A stretch of 46,595 nt of DNA, from the IMG/VR virus record IMGVR_UViG_3300035459_000068, positions 1-46,595 of that record; one strand, written 5' to 3'. Shown piece by piece: positions 22,105 to 29,145 of this stretch. The notes beneath the pieces are model-generated. The model saw nothing but the letters and a program-made list of their open reading frames with translations. It was not told the DNA's origin and made no database searches. A program made the translations under genes and the position numbers. The stretch is from a virus. The first letter of the stretch is position 1. Each line of letters opens with the position of its first letter.

Positions 22105-22899
22105 TTATGAATTAATAATTTTCCCATTTGCATCTGTAGGATATGGATCTGAAACACCAATTACATGCGGTCTCTGCACAGGTGAATACACAAACCCATC
22201 GTTCTGAACAATGTATGTAATATCTACAGTATTGTCCGAAAGCGAATTGATGGTATTTCCAAATCTACTAACAGAAGGGCGCGTATCGAGCACAAACGAA
22301 TAATAACCGGTGTAAGGTGCTACGAAAGTTCGTATTGCCTGTGAACTCAAATACTGTTTTGCACGAGATGAATGTTGTGAATCCTCTGCTGTTTTAAAAA
22401 CACGAATGTTGCCATAATTCCAAACACCGTAAGAATCTTCAAGTGTGGGGGCGTTCGACTGCGCACGAATTGCATCATTATCGTTACTATCAATTACATA
22501 AGCAAGCAAAGGGTCTGCACTCTGATAAGTAACATTCACAATTTGGCCAGCAAGAATGATGTTTCCATCGTTGACCGGCAGAACCAACACGTCTCCCAAA
22601 AACAACGAGGTTGTTTCTGTGCGAATTGCTCCAAGATCAAGATGATCGTGATAGGTGTACTTTGGTGCTTCGTTGGTTATCTGGTAGTTGGTACTGGTAA
22701 AACTTGATGACTGTGAATTGGCAGTGTTATCAATCCTATTTGCATTTTGCGTGGTTGAATAATCTACAACAGTTTGACTATTGTGATCGCCATCAATTAC
22801 TCCAATTGCAGATGATGATTGTGAAGGTGCAGGTGTTGCCACTGCAAACACACACATCACAACGATCATTGCTGCGAACGTTAGTAAAAGTTTTCGCAT
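22105..22899 (-). CDS. Secreted protein, Ser/Gln/Asn-rich N-terminus
   Basis: Signal peptide MRKLLLTFAAMIVVMCVFAVA, then a low-complexity segment (NSQTVVDYSTTQNANRID) related in composition to the neighbouring repeat protein. A beta-rich domain includes LFLGDVLVLPVNDGN and TGYYSFVLDTRPSVSRFG, similar to the 'GYYxFYLDP...FS.R.G' core of the 12.7 kb surface protein. The upstream NQ repeat gene is 39 nt away, and they probably form one operon. Confidence 0.7.
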   Translation of the reverse strand: MRKLLLTFAAMIVVMCVFAVATPAPSQSSSAIGVIDGDHNSQTVVDYSTTQNANRIDNTANSQSSSFTSTNYQITNEAPKYTYHDHLDLGAIRTETTSLFLGDVLVLPVNDGNIILAGQIVNVTYQSADPLLAYVIDSNDNDAIRAQSNAPTLEDSYGVWNYGNIRVFKTAEDSQHSSRAKQYLSSQAIRTFVAPYTGYYSFVLDTRPSVSRFGNTINSLSDNTVDITYIVQNDGFVYSPVQRPHVIGVSDPYPTDANGKIINS

Positions 22900-22937
22900 A
22901 ATTACACCTTAATAAAAAGTGGGGTTGTTCCCACAAT

Positions 22938-23450
22938 TTACTGTGTGATGGTTGCAGTGTGAGTGTTCACAACATCCTGATAGTTGTTGTTGCCGTTACT
23001 GATCAAACCAGTTGCAGACTGTGATCCGGAAATGCCGGGTGCAGTGTTAAAGTTATTGGTGATCTGCTGGTTAGAACTACCATAGGCAATCTGACCATTT
23101 GCATTCTGGTTCAAGCTAACAATGCTGGCTTTGTTTGAGTTACCAACATTCTGATTGTTACCATCACCGTTAGTAATTGCACCATTTGCCTGCTGTGAAA
23201 TAGTAACAAGCGATGCCTGATTGATGTTACCAACAGACTCTTGGTTGTTGTTACCACTTGCAATAAGACCAGTTGCATACTGTGAAACAGAGACAAACAC
23301 TCCGCTCGCTGTATTGAAAATCTGCTGGTTGTCTCCATATCCATTCTGGATCGTTCCAATTGAAGTCTGCGTAACTGCCGCAGAAACAGGCAGTGCTACC
23401 ATGCACAGTGCCATAAGGCCAATGAATACGGCCATAAATTTACTCTTCAT
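22938..23450 (-). CDS. Secreted NQ-rich curlin-like repeat protein
   Basis: Signal peptide MKSKFMAVFIGLMALCMVAL. The mature part has four repeats of about 33 residues: SQYATGLIASGNNNQ, SQQANGAITNGDGNNQ, NQNANGQIAYGSSNQQ, SQSATGLISNGNNNYQ. The spacing of Q, G and N recalls CsgA/curlin beta-solenoid amyloid repeats. A surface amyloid or fibre is inferred; homology to curlin is not proven. Followed by a second secreted protein gene. Confidence 0.7.
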   Translation of the reverse strand: MKSKFMAVFIGLMALCMVALPVSAAVTQTSIGTIQNGYGDNQQIFNTASGVFVSVSQYATGLIASGNNNQESVGNINQASLVTISQQANGAITNGDGNNQNVGNSNKASIVSLNQNANGQIAYGSSNQQITNNFNTAPGISGSQSATGLISNGNNNYQDVVNTHTATITQ

Positions 23451-23515
23451 TTTTACATTCTCCTTTGGCAGAACACTGCCACAACTATATAGGATTTAAA
23501 AGTATAAAAAGGTTC

Positions 23516-23740
23516 TTACAACTTTAACCAAACACCGGATTTGATAAATTTAACAAGGTCTCGATTTTCTTTCAAAAGATTAGTCACGCGCGCAGAATTT
23601 AAAGAATAGTTCTTATTTAATCTGGAAAGTTCTAAAACGAGATGGTTGGTTTGGATTTCTTTACCACTAGGAATACGTGCGAGAAATAGTTTTAACTTTT
23701 GGCGGAGAGTATCATTTCCTTTTGTTCTATGTTTTAACAT
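23516..23740 (-). CDS. Winged-helix-like small protein (74 aa)
   Basis: Basic, helical sequence with KEIQTNHLVLELSRL, LNSARVTNLLKENRDLVKFI and a C-terminal KSGVWLKL, which fits a winged helix with a beta hairpin. TATA-like TTTATTATC lies about 27 bp before ATG 23740. Probably a transcription regulator of nearby surface genes; this is inference. Confidence 0.6.
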   Translation of the reverse strand: MLKHRTKGNDTLRQKLKLFLARIPSGKEIQTNHLVLELSRLNKNYSLNSARVTNLLKENRDLVKFIKSGVWLKL

Positions 23741-23822
23741 TCCTTATATTATACGTTCTTAAAGATAATAAAGGTTTTGGTTGGACGGATTGTAAATTAC
23801 TTTATCAATTTGTCCCGATATT

Positions 23823-24146
23823 TTATGATCTCCACCCAAACAACGATCTACACATAAATGATATACCACAAACCCCAATAATAGTAGTCAATGTTACACC
23901 GAGTGGTAAAGAAATATTATCATATCCATAGTAACATATTGTTGATATCAAAAATACAAACAACAACGAGCATTTAAATAAATTATCAAACGTCGCATCA
24001 TATCCATAACCGGCAAGAGGCGCATCACAGACAACATGATAACACTCTTCACCCATAAGCAACCAAAATCCAATTACTAATATTTCAATCAAAATGCAAA
24101 TATATTGCCAAAGCGATAGAGTAAAAATGTATTGAAAATCAAACAT
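23823..24146 (-). CDS. Membrane protein with about three TM segments
   Basis: ATG 24146 (MFDFQYIFTLSLWQYICILI) is chosen over an ATG three codons earlier. Hydrophobic segments also occur at LFKCSLLFVFLISTICYYG and GVTLTTIIGVCGISFM. A luminal loop holds EECYHVVCDAPLAG. Function unknown. Confidence 0.6.
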   Translation of the reverse strand: MFDFQYIFTLSLWQYICILIEILVIGFWLLMGEECYHVVCDAPLAGYGYDATFDNLFKCSLLFVFLISTICYYGYDNISLPLGVTLTTIIGVCGISFMCRSLFGWRS

Positions 24147-24188
24147 AATAAACACAAATCATATTGTCTTATAACCAAATAAACCTTT

Positions 24189-24530
24189 CTACAAAATCAC
24201 CAACAAATTATTGATAACCGCACCCAGAGTAATCCCAATAACCACGGGCATCCCGAAATACGCAATCCACTTTGTTTTATATAAATTAACCACACCAATT
24301 ACTAATGCTAATGCTGCGCCTTTCACAGCAATCATTAACAATGGATTGTCTACAACCACGCGCATAATTGGGTTTGCTTCATGACCGATTCCGGTTGAAA
24401 GGCAAATTTGTGTTGTTGCAATATCTAGGGCAAAGACTAGGGCGAGCAGGATGCCTAGGGTGAAGTCGGTGGGGTTTTTAATAATTGACCCCAACGATCT
24501 TCCCCTTCTGCGCGTTTGGATAACTTGCAT
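24189..24530 (-). CDS. DUF5658-like membrane protein
   Basis: Basic N-terminus (TRRRGRS), then the sequence LDIATTQICLSTGIGHEANPIM, the characteristic core of small DUF5658 membrane proteins of archaea. Three to four TM segments in total. It overlaps the upstream gene by 53 nt, so the true start may be internal; no other ATG precedes the core. Confidence 0.65.
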   Translation of the reverse strand: MQVIQTRRRGRSLGSIIKNPTDFTLGILLALVFALDIATTQICLSTGIGHEANPIMRVVVDNPLLMIAVKGAALALVIGVVNLYKTKWIAYFGMPVVIGITLGAVINNLLVIL

Positions 24531-24828
24531 ACATTACATTATAGGTTTTATTTACTTGCATCTTGGCCCAGTCGTCTTCACTTTGAACTATATATAAGTC
24601 TCCTTTATCATCGGTAATTTTTGGTGGGTCTGTATATGTACATTTCATACCTGCTGATTTGCCACCACCGCATTGTTCTTGATACGAATGAACTGGGTAT
24701 TTCTCTACGATGGTTATATTCATTGGGACCGTGGATGTTGGTGTTGATTGATACATACTTGCATATGCAGCGATTATTCCACCGATCAATAGAACCAACA
24801 CGACCAATATAGTTTCTTTGGTATCCAT
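24478..24828 (-). CDS. Membrane-anchored extracellular protein (116 aa)
   Basis: N-terminal membrane helix (ILVVLVLLIGGIIAAYASMY) acting as signal-anchor. A soluble domain follows with a cysteine pair (EQCGGGKSAGMKCTY) and YIVQSEDDWAKMQVNKTYNV. It resembles the conserved small exported proteins of methanogen viruses and plasmids only in outline. Its TATA lies in the divergent promoter shared with the GT-C-like gene. Confidence 0.62.
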   Translation of the reverse strand: MDTKETILVVLVLLIGGIIAAYASMYQSTPTSTVPMNITIVEKYPVHSYQEQCGGGKSAGMKCTYTDPPKITDDKGDLYIVQSEDDWAKMQVNKTYNVMYASYPNAQKGKIVGVNY

Positions 24829-24848
24829 AATAGTATATTGTCACAAAC

Positions 24849-24858
24849 CTATAAATAC
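24849..24858 (+). promoter_or_regulatory. TATA box of GT-C-like gene
   Basis: CTATAAATAC centred 27 bp before ATG 24880, giving a leaderless transcript. Confidence 0.55.
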
Positions 24859-24879
24859 TTTCCGAACACATACTAAATA

Positions 24880-26403
24880 ATGGCGTTTACGATTTTCGAG
24901 AAGTTGTTATATTTTATAATGTTTCCAATAGTAGCAATTGGTTCTATAATTTCGCCTCTTACTAACGACGTTCGGATTTTTTACGGAGTGGAGGAGTTGG
25001 GGATAAAATACCTATCATTCCCACAAAGCGTTTACGGCGGTTTTTGGGAAATAAAACCAGTTGGAAATCATATATGTGAATTTCTCATTGCATCATTTAC
25101 CAACATTTTTGTTCCATTCTCAAATCACGCTTTACAAGAACCGATAATTAAATGCATTGCTGTCGCTTTAGTTATTTTTGCATCATGGATATTTTCGAGA
25201 AATATATTAAAAATAAAATACTCATTTCTCCTCTGCTTCTTCGGAATGTTCTGTGCGCTTAACCTTAATATACTTCAGGCCGAATGGTGGGCAATTATCT
25301 TCGCAATGATTTCATGTGCGCTCTTCATATCAGAAAAAAACTATTGTCACTATATTGCTGGTGCACTTTTAATTTGGGTTTTGTTGGTTAAAGGCACAAC
25401 GGGGGCATTAATAGTTTCCGCCGTGTGTGTTGTGTTGATTTTCAATAAACATATAGACTGGATTCGTGGATTGATCGGTTTTATATTAATGGGTTTAACA
25501 TTCCTTGCGGCTGATATCTTTATATGGCCCCAAATGATTCCTGACATTCTCATGGCTCCAATTTTAAGTCATGTGGGCGAATATGATTGGATCGGGCAAA
25601 TTGGAGTAACCGGGATCGCAACAGTTATATCGATGAGTATATATATCCCCTGTATTGGCATTGGAATTATATATGGTGGTGTGTGGTTAAAAAATCATAT
25701 CCACGATCCGCGCGCAAAATGGTTTGTAATTTCATTTTTGGCCCCTTTATGCATGGTTTTTTATCAAAGCGAGAGTTTTGCGTACCAGTATTACGTTTTT
25801 CTTCTCCCTGCCATCGTAGGAATTGTGCTTTACGAGATAGACACCCCTAAAGAAAGAGGAATGACCAAAAAAATAAAACGGGAAAATGTAATAGCAGCAA
25901 CAATTTTAATCTTGTTCGCCATGTGGTGCGTTTTATATTCCCCACAACCAATATGGGGGTTGGAGCAGAACTACGGGGTTCAAGAATTGAAGATGAACAA
26001 TTACTTCAATGAAAATGCAAATGCGATTGAAGTAAAGTTTAATTTATCTAAAGAAAGCGCACTTTTGTATCTCGATACCGGGAGTGGCCCTTACTACACA
26101 AACGGGGTAAATTCGTCGTGCAGATATGTCGCGCCGCTAATTTTACAACGCGCCAACCCGGGAAGATTAATCGTGAGTAATTTGAGCCAATATTGGGACG
26201 CTTATAACTGTACTATAAACTACCAAGGTAGGTATATACTAGCTGATGGTCCTCTAGGAAAAGCGGATGGGTGGTTTGGATTAGATTCGGTTGAAAAGAA
26301 AAATATAGTAAAAAAGGTAGGCGATGAATACACAGAAGTTTTTTCCGGGGCGTGGAGTGTGTATGAACGTAAAAATGAAAGTGAGATGTTGATTCTCACT
26401 TAA
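24880..26403 (+). CDS. GT-C-like membrane glycosyltransferase (507 aa)
   Basis: About ten TM segments in the first 370 residues. The first luminal loop contains NDVRIFYGVEELG, matching the acidic DxR motif of GT-C enzymes (GT39/ArnT type), and the C-terminal 130 residues form a soluble domain (KESALLYLDTGSGPYYTNG). Such enzymes use lipid-linked sugars on the outer face of the membrane, and the GT2-GtrA gene at 20982 could provide them. Exact sugar and acceptor are unknown. Confidence 0.75.
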   Translation: MAFTIFEKLLYFIMFPIVAIGSIISPLTNDVRIFYGVEELGIKYLSFPQSVYGGFWEIKPVGNHICEFLIASFTNIFVPFSNHALQEPIIKCIAVALVIFASWIFSRNILKIKYSFLLCFFGMFCALNLNILQAEWWAIIFAMISCALFISEKNYCHYIAGALLIWVLLVKGTTGALIVSAVCVVLIFNKHIDWIRGLIGFILMGLTFLAADIFIWPQMIPDILMAPILSHVGEYDWIGQIGVTGIATVISMSIYIPCIGIGIIYGGVWLKNHIHDPRAKWFVISFLAPLCMVFYQSESFAYQYYVFLLPAIVGIVLYEIDTPKERGMTKKIKRENVIAATILILFAMWCVLYSPQPIWGLEQNYGVQELKMNNYFNENANAIEVKFNLSKESALLYLDTGSGPYYTNGVNSSCRYVAPLILQRANPGRLIVSNLSQYWDAYNCTINYQGRYILADGPLGKADGWFGLDSVEKKNIVKKVGDEYTEVFSGAWSVYERKNESEMLILT

Positions 26404-26502
26404 TCAATACAATAGAAAACATTACAGGACATGACAGAACATTGCAAAACATTACAACACAATACAGTAACACTTTATCAAAGTGTATTACAATATTGTA
26501 AT
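26401..26502. repeat. 10-bp direct repeats plus two palindromes
   Basis: Seven consecutive decamers share ATTACAGAAC-like sequence in strict 10-bp phase (for example ATTACAGGAC, ATGACAGAAC, ATTGCAAAAC, ATTACAACAC). Then come ACACTTT-ATC-AAAGTGT (26470-26486) and a perfect 16-bp palindrome ATTACAATATTGTAAT (26487-26502). The patch lies between the 3' ends of two convergent genes, so it is not a promoter of either. Candidate protein-binding array, secondary origin or partition site. Confidence 0.6.
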
Positions 26503-26557
26503 TAATAGTATATAAACGTTTCTATATAAAAATAACAAAAAATGTCTAAAAATTAAT

Positions 26558-27115
26558 TTAATTACTCATTCGTTTTTTATAAATATTTAATACGGTCTCC
26601 ATTTCTTTAATGGTTTGAATCGCTACATTATCAGCATTATTTTTTGGTGTATGATCTTTAATAAATTTTAAATATTCGGCTTCAAATTTCTTCTTATATT
26701 TATTACTACCATTCCCCGATAAAATTTCATCTACAAAGAAACTCTGAAGCGTTCCAGCCAATTTATTTTCAAGATCATTTTTATTATAACAATTCCACAA
26801 CTCTTTTAAATTCATAATCAACCAATCTGGCATATCATTACATATTTTATTAAACCGTTCCTCGTTATGGTTCAATCCGTCTTGAATACCAGTTCCCCAA
26901 TGTTTTACAGAATATTCTTCCGCCCACAGCCTAATATAAAACGCCTTTTCCAAATTGCTTTCGTAGAAAGTTTTTCTCCCAATGGTATCAAAAACCACAC
27001 CTTCTCTGCGTTTTATAATAATACCAATCATGGGGGAAGTATCTGTATATACTTCGCCAGATATCAGTTCGTATGCCGGAAACAAACGTGTTATTTCTGC
27101 AATTGTTCGTGCCAT
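26558..27115 (-). CDS. 185-residue protein of unknown function
   Basis: Soluble, mixed alpha/beta: IGIIIKRREGVVFDTIGRKT near residue 30 and a long helical C-terminus (KKKFEAEYLKFIKDHTPKNN). TATA-like AT-rich sequence precedes ATG 27115. No family recognised. It is convergent with the GT-C-like gene. Confidence 0.6.
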   Translation of the reverse strand: MARTIAEITRLFPAYELISGEVYTDTSPMIGIIIKRREGVVFDTIGRKTFYESNLEKAFYIRLWAEEYSVKHWGTGIQDGLNHNEERFNKICNDMPDWLIMNLKELWNCYNKNDLENKLAGTLQSFFVDEILSGNGSNKYKKKFEAEYLKFIKDHTPKNNADNVAIQTIKEMETVLNIYKKRMSN

Positions 27116-27274
27116 ATTAATATTTTAATATATTCCACCCATCTGCCTCTACAACCCGAAATTCAAACTTCCATCATTACAATGCGCGCGGTGTAAATTT
27201 AAATTATTTTGTTTTGATAAAAAAGAAAAAACAACTACTCCTTCTGACATTTCCACCACAAATTACTTTCACCA
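27116..27274. other. 159-bp gap without a supported gene
   Basis: Contains two possible mini-ORFs on the minus strand (23 and 33 codons, one overlapping the stop at 27275 as TAATG) and T-rich tracts that may terminate transcription of the M41-type gene. Nothing is called. Confidence 0.3.
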
Positions 27275-27853
27275 TTAATCTTTTTTAAACTCCTCCAACT
27301 TTGGCATTTTCGGAACCTCAAGAGTATCATACATTTTATGTTTTATTAACAAACGGATAATCTCTTCACGTGTCAAATATGTTCTTTTATAAAGTTTCTC
27401 CGCAATAAATTTAATTTGATCCTTATTATCTTCCACCAGTTGTTCTGTAACTTTAAATAATACTTCTCGGATTTTCTTTTTTGAACATTTATATTCGCCA
27501 GACCCATCATCATATTTTATATTATCATATATTTCATTAATTTCATTAATAAATGTGTTTATACAATTCTTATCAGAATCGGCGCCAGCAAACAATATAT
27601 TTTCTTCTCTAAATTTATGTTCCGCATATGGGCCAGCATAATAAACAATCACGTTTGATATATAATCATGATTATTAGAAAAATAACCTTCCAAACGTCC
27701 ATTGCTACTTGGAACATTACTTTCACCATTATCATCTTTCATCACAAGGCTAACACCAACAAATGTTGCTGCGTTTAACACCAATGCGGCAATAGCGTGC
27801 CCGGTTTCATGATACGCAGCGTCCATCTTTTGAATTTTACTTCTAACTACCAT
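27275..27853 (-). CDS. M41 (FtsH-type) zinc peptidase domain without AAA module
   Basis: ATG 27853 (MVVRSKIQKMDAAYHETGHA) has a TTTAAATTG box about 27 bp upstream; the frame extends to a TTG at 27910. The zinc motif HETGHAIA and the downstream third-ligand segment FAGADSDKN follow the FtsH peptidase pattern, with helices similar to the M41 C-terminal half. FtsH normally carries an AAA ATPase and TM segments, both absent here in a 192-residue protein. It could act with a host ATPase or as an inhibitor or decoy. Catalytic residues look intact. Confidence 0.75.
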   Translation of the reverse strand: MVVRSKIQKMDAAYHETGHAIAALVLNAATFVGVSLVMKDDNGESNVPSSNGRLEGYFSNNHDYISNVIVYYAGPYAEHKFREENILFAGADSDKNCINTFINEINEIYDNIKYDDGSGEYKCSKKKIREVLFKVTEQLVEDNKDQIKFIAEKLYKRTYLTREEIIRLLIKHKMYDTLEVPKMPKLEEFKKD

Positions 27854-27917
27854 GTATAATATAACGCGTTCTAACAATTTAAATCTTTCGATAATAAATA
27901 ACAACTTCAAAAGAAAA

Positions 27918-28041
27918 GCGCCGGTAGGATTCGGCAGTGTCGTTTAATCCAATGCCTCACCCACTGCGATTCTATACAAGAATCATGTGGCACTGGCGCG
28001 ACCAGCGCATTGCACATTTTAGTATCCGGAACACCCGGCGC
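27918..28041 (+). ncRNA. Structured RNA of 124 nt with 7-bp GC-rich closing stem
   Basis: GCGCCGG and CCGGCGC pair perfectly across 124 nt. Inside are GGATT/AATCC, then CAATGC/GCATTG enclosing a hairpin with GATTC-TATACAA-GAATC and CTGG/CCAG. A TATA-like TAATAAATA at 27892-27900 predicts a start at 27918-27922 on the plus strand. GC-rich stems in AT-rich DNA are strong evidence for a functional RNA. The size equals the tRNA-like units of this element, but no T-arm is present. The opposite strand can fold similarly. Confidence 0.5.
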
Positions 28042-28079
28042 ATATTAGTATATGACTTCAAAGTTAATAAAGGTTTCTA

Positions 28080-28286
28080 CTACACCGTAGTAATATTAAA
28101 TCGCACGCCTATATCCTTCGTAGGCACTGGCCCAACCGTTTCGGTCGGTGTTTGTGTTACAAGAAATGTGGGCACTACTGTAACAGGTGTTGGGGTTACA
28201 TCCACAACGATTGGTTGGACGGAGGTGCAACCGGTAATGAGGATAAAAGATACAATTAATGTAATATATAAAGTTTTTGGTAACAT
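28080..28286 (-). CDS. Small lipoprotein
   Basis: MLPKTLYITLIVSFILITGC is a signal peptide ending in a lipobox cysteine. The mature peptide is a Thr/Pro/Val stalk (DVTPTPVTVVPTFLV). Membrane attachment by a lipid on the outer surface is expected. Function unknown. Confidence 0.65.
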   Translation of the reverse strand: MLPKTLYITLIVSFILITGCTSVQPIVVDVTPTPVTVVPTFLVTQTPTETVGPVPTKDIGVRFNITTV

Positions 28287-28382
28287 TCTCTGTTAATTCT
28301 ATTTTATAGTATTTAAAGTTTTTGTTGAATGGAAAGATTTATAAACTATTACAACATAAGTTGATTGATATAAGAGGTACAA

Positions 28383-28598
28383 ATGGTAGCAAGCAAATAT
28401 AGAAAGTTTGGAAGTGAGCGATTTGAATTACAATACATTGCCACTACAAAACACAATGCATTAAAAGAAGTTCGATTGAGAAACAAATCGCCGTCTTTTA
28501 AGATGGAAAAATACAGGATTGTTCCAATCGATGCTAGAAAATTAGACGCAGACAGATTTTTCGGTGTAAGAACCGCATATGCTATTTATGGGAGATAG
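28383..28598 (+). CDS. 71-residue basic protein ending AYAIYGR
   Basis: TATA (TTTATAAAC, near 28337) and an AGAGGTAC ribosome site precede ATG 28383. The sequence MVASKYRKFGSERFELQYIA ... YRIVPIDARKLDADRFFGVR resembles small archaeal proteins with a YRVxxxxxAYxVYxR core, and is similar in layout to the 63-residue protein at 20734. Possibly nucleic-acid binding; not demonstrated. Confidence 0.55.
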   Translation: MVASKYRKFGSERFELQYIATTKHNALKEVRLRNKSPSFKMEKYRIVPIDARKLDADRFFGVRTAYAIYGR

Positions 28599-28604
28599 AT
28601 TAAA

Positions 28605-28769
28605 ATGACTAAAACAAAATCATCACTTAAAGAATATGATGTTTATGAATACGACCCGTGGGGCGCGCATCACAGTATTATTAAAGCCCACAACAAAACT
28701 GAAATCTACGATATGAAGAAAAGGAAGGGATATAAGAGATCCGATTTAGAAATTTTTGAAAGGAAATAA
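28605..28769 (+). CDS. 54-residue basic protein
   Basis: MTKTKSSLKEYDVYEYDPWG begins a small charged protein ending KRSDLEIFERK. It lies 6 nt after the upstream stop and is probably co-transcribed. Function unknown. Confidence 0.5.
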   Translation: MTKTKSSLKEYDVYEYDPWGAHHSIIKAHNKTEIYDMKKRKGYKRSDLEIFERK

Positions 28770-28792
28770 ATCATAATAATTTTTACCCTTTT

Positions 28793-28840
28793 TCGTGCAA
28801 TTAAAACATCATACTGCACGATTTTGTCTATTTTCGTGCA
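28793..28840. promoter_or_regulatory. Triple TCGTGCA/TGCACGA operator upstream of the Ro-locus RNA
   Basis: TCGTGCA at 28793-28799, its inverse at 28815-28821 and TCGTGCA at 28834-28840, spaced about two helical turns, ending 11 bp before the TATA box. The first two copies could also fold as a terminator hairpin after the upstream operon. An activator or repressor site is inferred. Confidence 0.45.
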
Positions 28841-28850
28841 TAATACAAAA

Positions 28851-28858
28851 TTATAAAT
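28851..28858 (+). promoter_or_regulatory. TATA box of the Y-like/tRNA-like/Ro transcript
   Basis: TTATAAAT in TTATAAATACTATTAACGCG. Its centre is 26 bp from 28881, the first base of the hairpin RNA. Confidence 0.6.
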
Positions 28859-28880
28859 ACTATTAACGCGTATCATATTA

Positions 28881-28954
28881 TGTAGAGTTGCGTTGAACAA
28901 GGTTACTTCTTACTTTGGAAAGACATTTTACCCTGTTCGATTAATCTCTCTACA
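28881..28954 (+). ncRNA. Y-RNA-like hairpin upstream of the Ro gene
   Basis: A 74-nt RNA whose ends pair (TGTAGAG/CTCTACA), with an asymmetric internal loop (TTGCG versus TTAATCT). A second helix TTGAACA-GGT/ACC-TGTTCGA holds a single A-C mismatch, capped by a pyrimidine-containing 26-nt loop. This two-helix stem with an internal loop matches the general plan of Y RNAs, which Ro proteins bind through the stem. It begins at the predicted start site and is 9 nt upstream of a tRNA-like RNA and about 190 nt upstream of a TROVE gene. Y RNA genes lie next to ro genes in several bacteria, which supports the assignment; conserved Ro-binding bases were not verified. Confidence 0.55.
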
Positions 28955-28963
28955 TTATATAAC

Positions 28964-29089
28964 GGGTCTGTGGTGTAGCGGCTATCACGATAAAATTTCC
29001 GCAATCGCCTTATCTCGTGTAAACGTTGCGTAGATCGCGGTTACTTCACTCTGGATGAATCGACCCGGGTTCAACTCCCGGCAGACCCA
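28964..29089 (+). tRNA. tRNA-Gln(CTG)-like RNA with 54-nt insert after the D-arm
   Basis: Acceptor GGGTCTG/CAGACCC and T-arm CCGGG-TTCAACT-CCCGG are perfect; the D-arm GTG..CAC holds TAGCGGCTAT. The anticodon hairpin TTCA-CTCTGGA-TGAA (29045-29059) carries CTG with T33, the usual Gln(CUG) loop. Between D-arm and anticodon arm lies an extra 54 nt (28990-29043) with its own stem CGCAAT/GTTGCG. Either a tRNA-Gln with a non-canonical intron, or a Y-RNA-type tRNA mimic: bacterial YrlA RNAs contain tRNA-like modules. Unpaired A73, no encoded CCA. Confidence 0.6.
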
Positions 29090-29110
29090 TCAAAGTAAAG
29101 CAAGAAGAAC

Positions 29111-29138
29111 ACTGGTTGCTAATCTCCAGTTATAGTTT
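29111..29138 (+). terminator. Hairpin with T-rich tail before the Ro start
   Basis: ACTGG/CCAGT with a 10-nt loop followed by TATAGTTTT. It could end the RNA transcript or shape the leader of the Ro mRNA, whose ATG is at 29146. Confidence 0.35.
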
Positions 29139-29145
29139 TATAATT

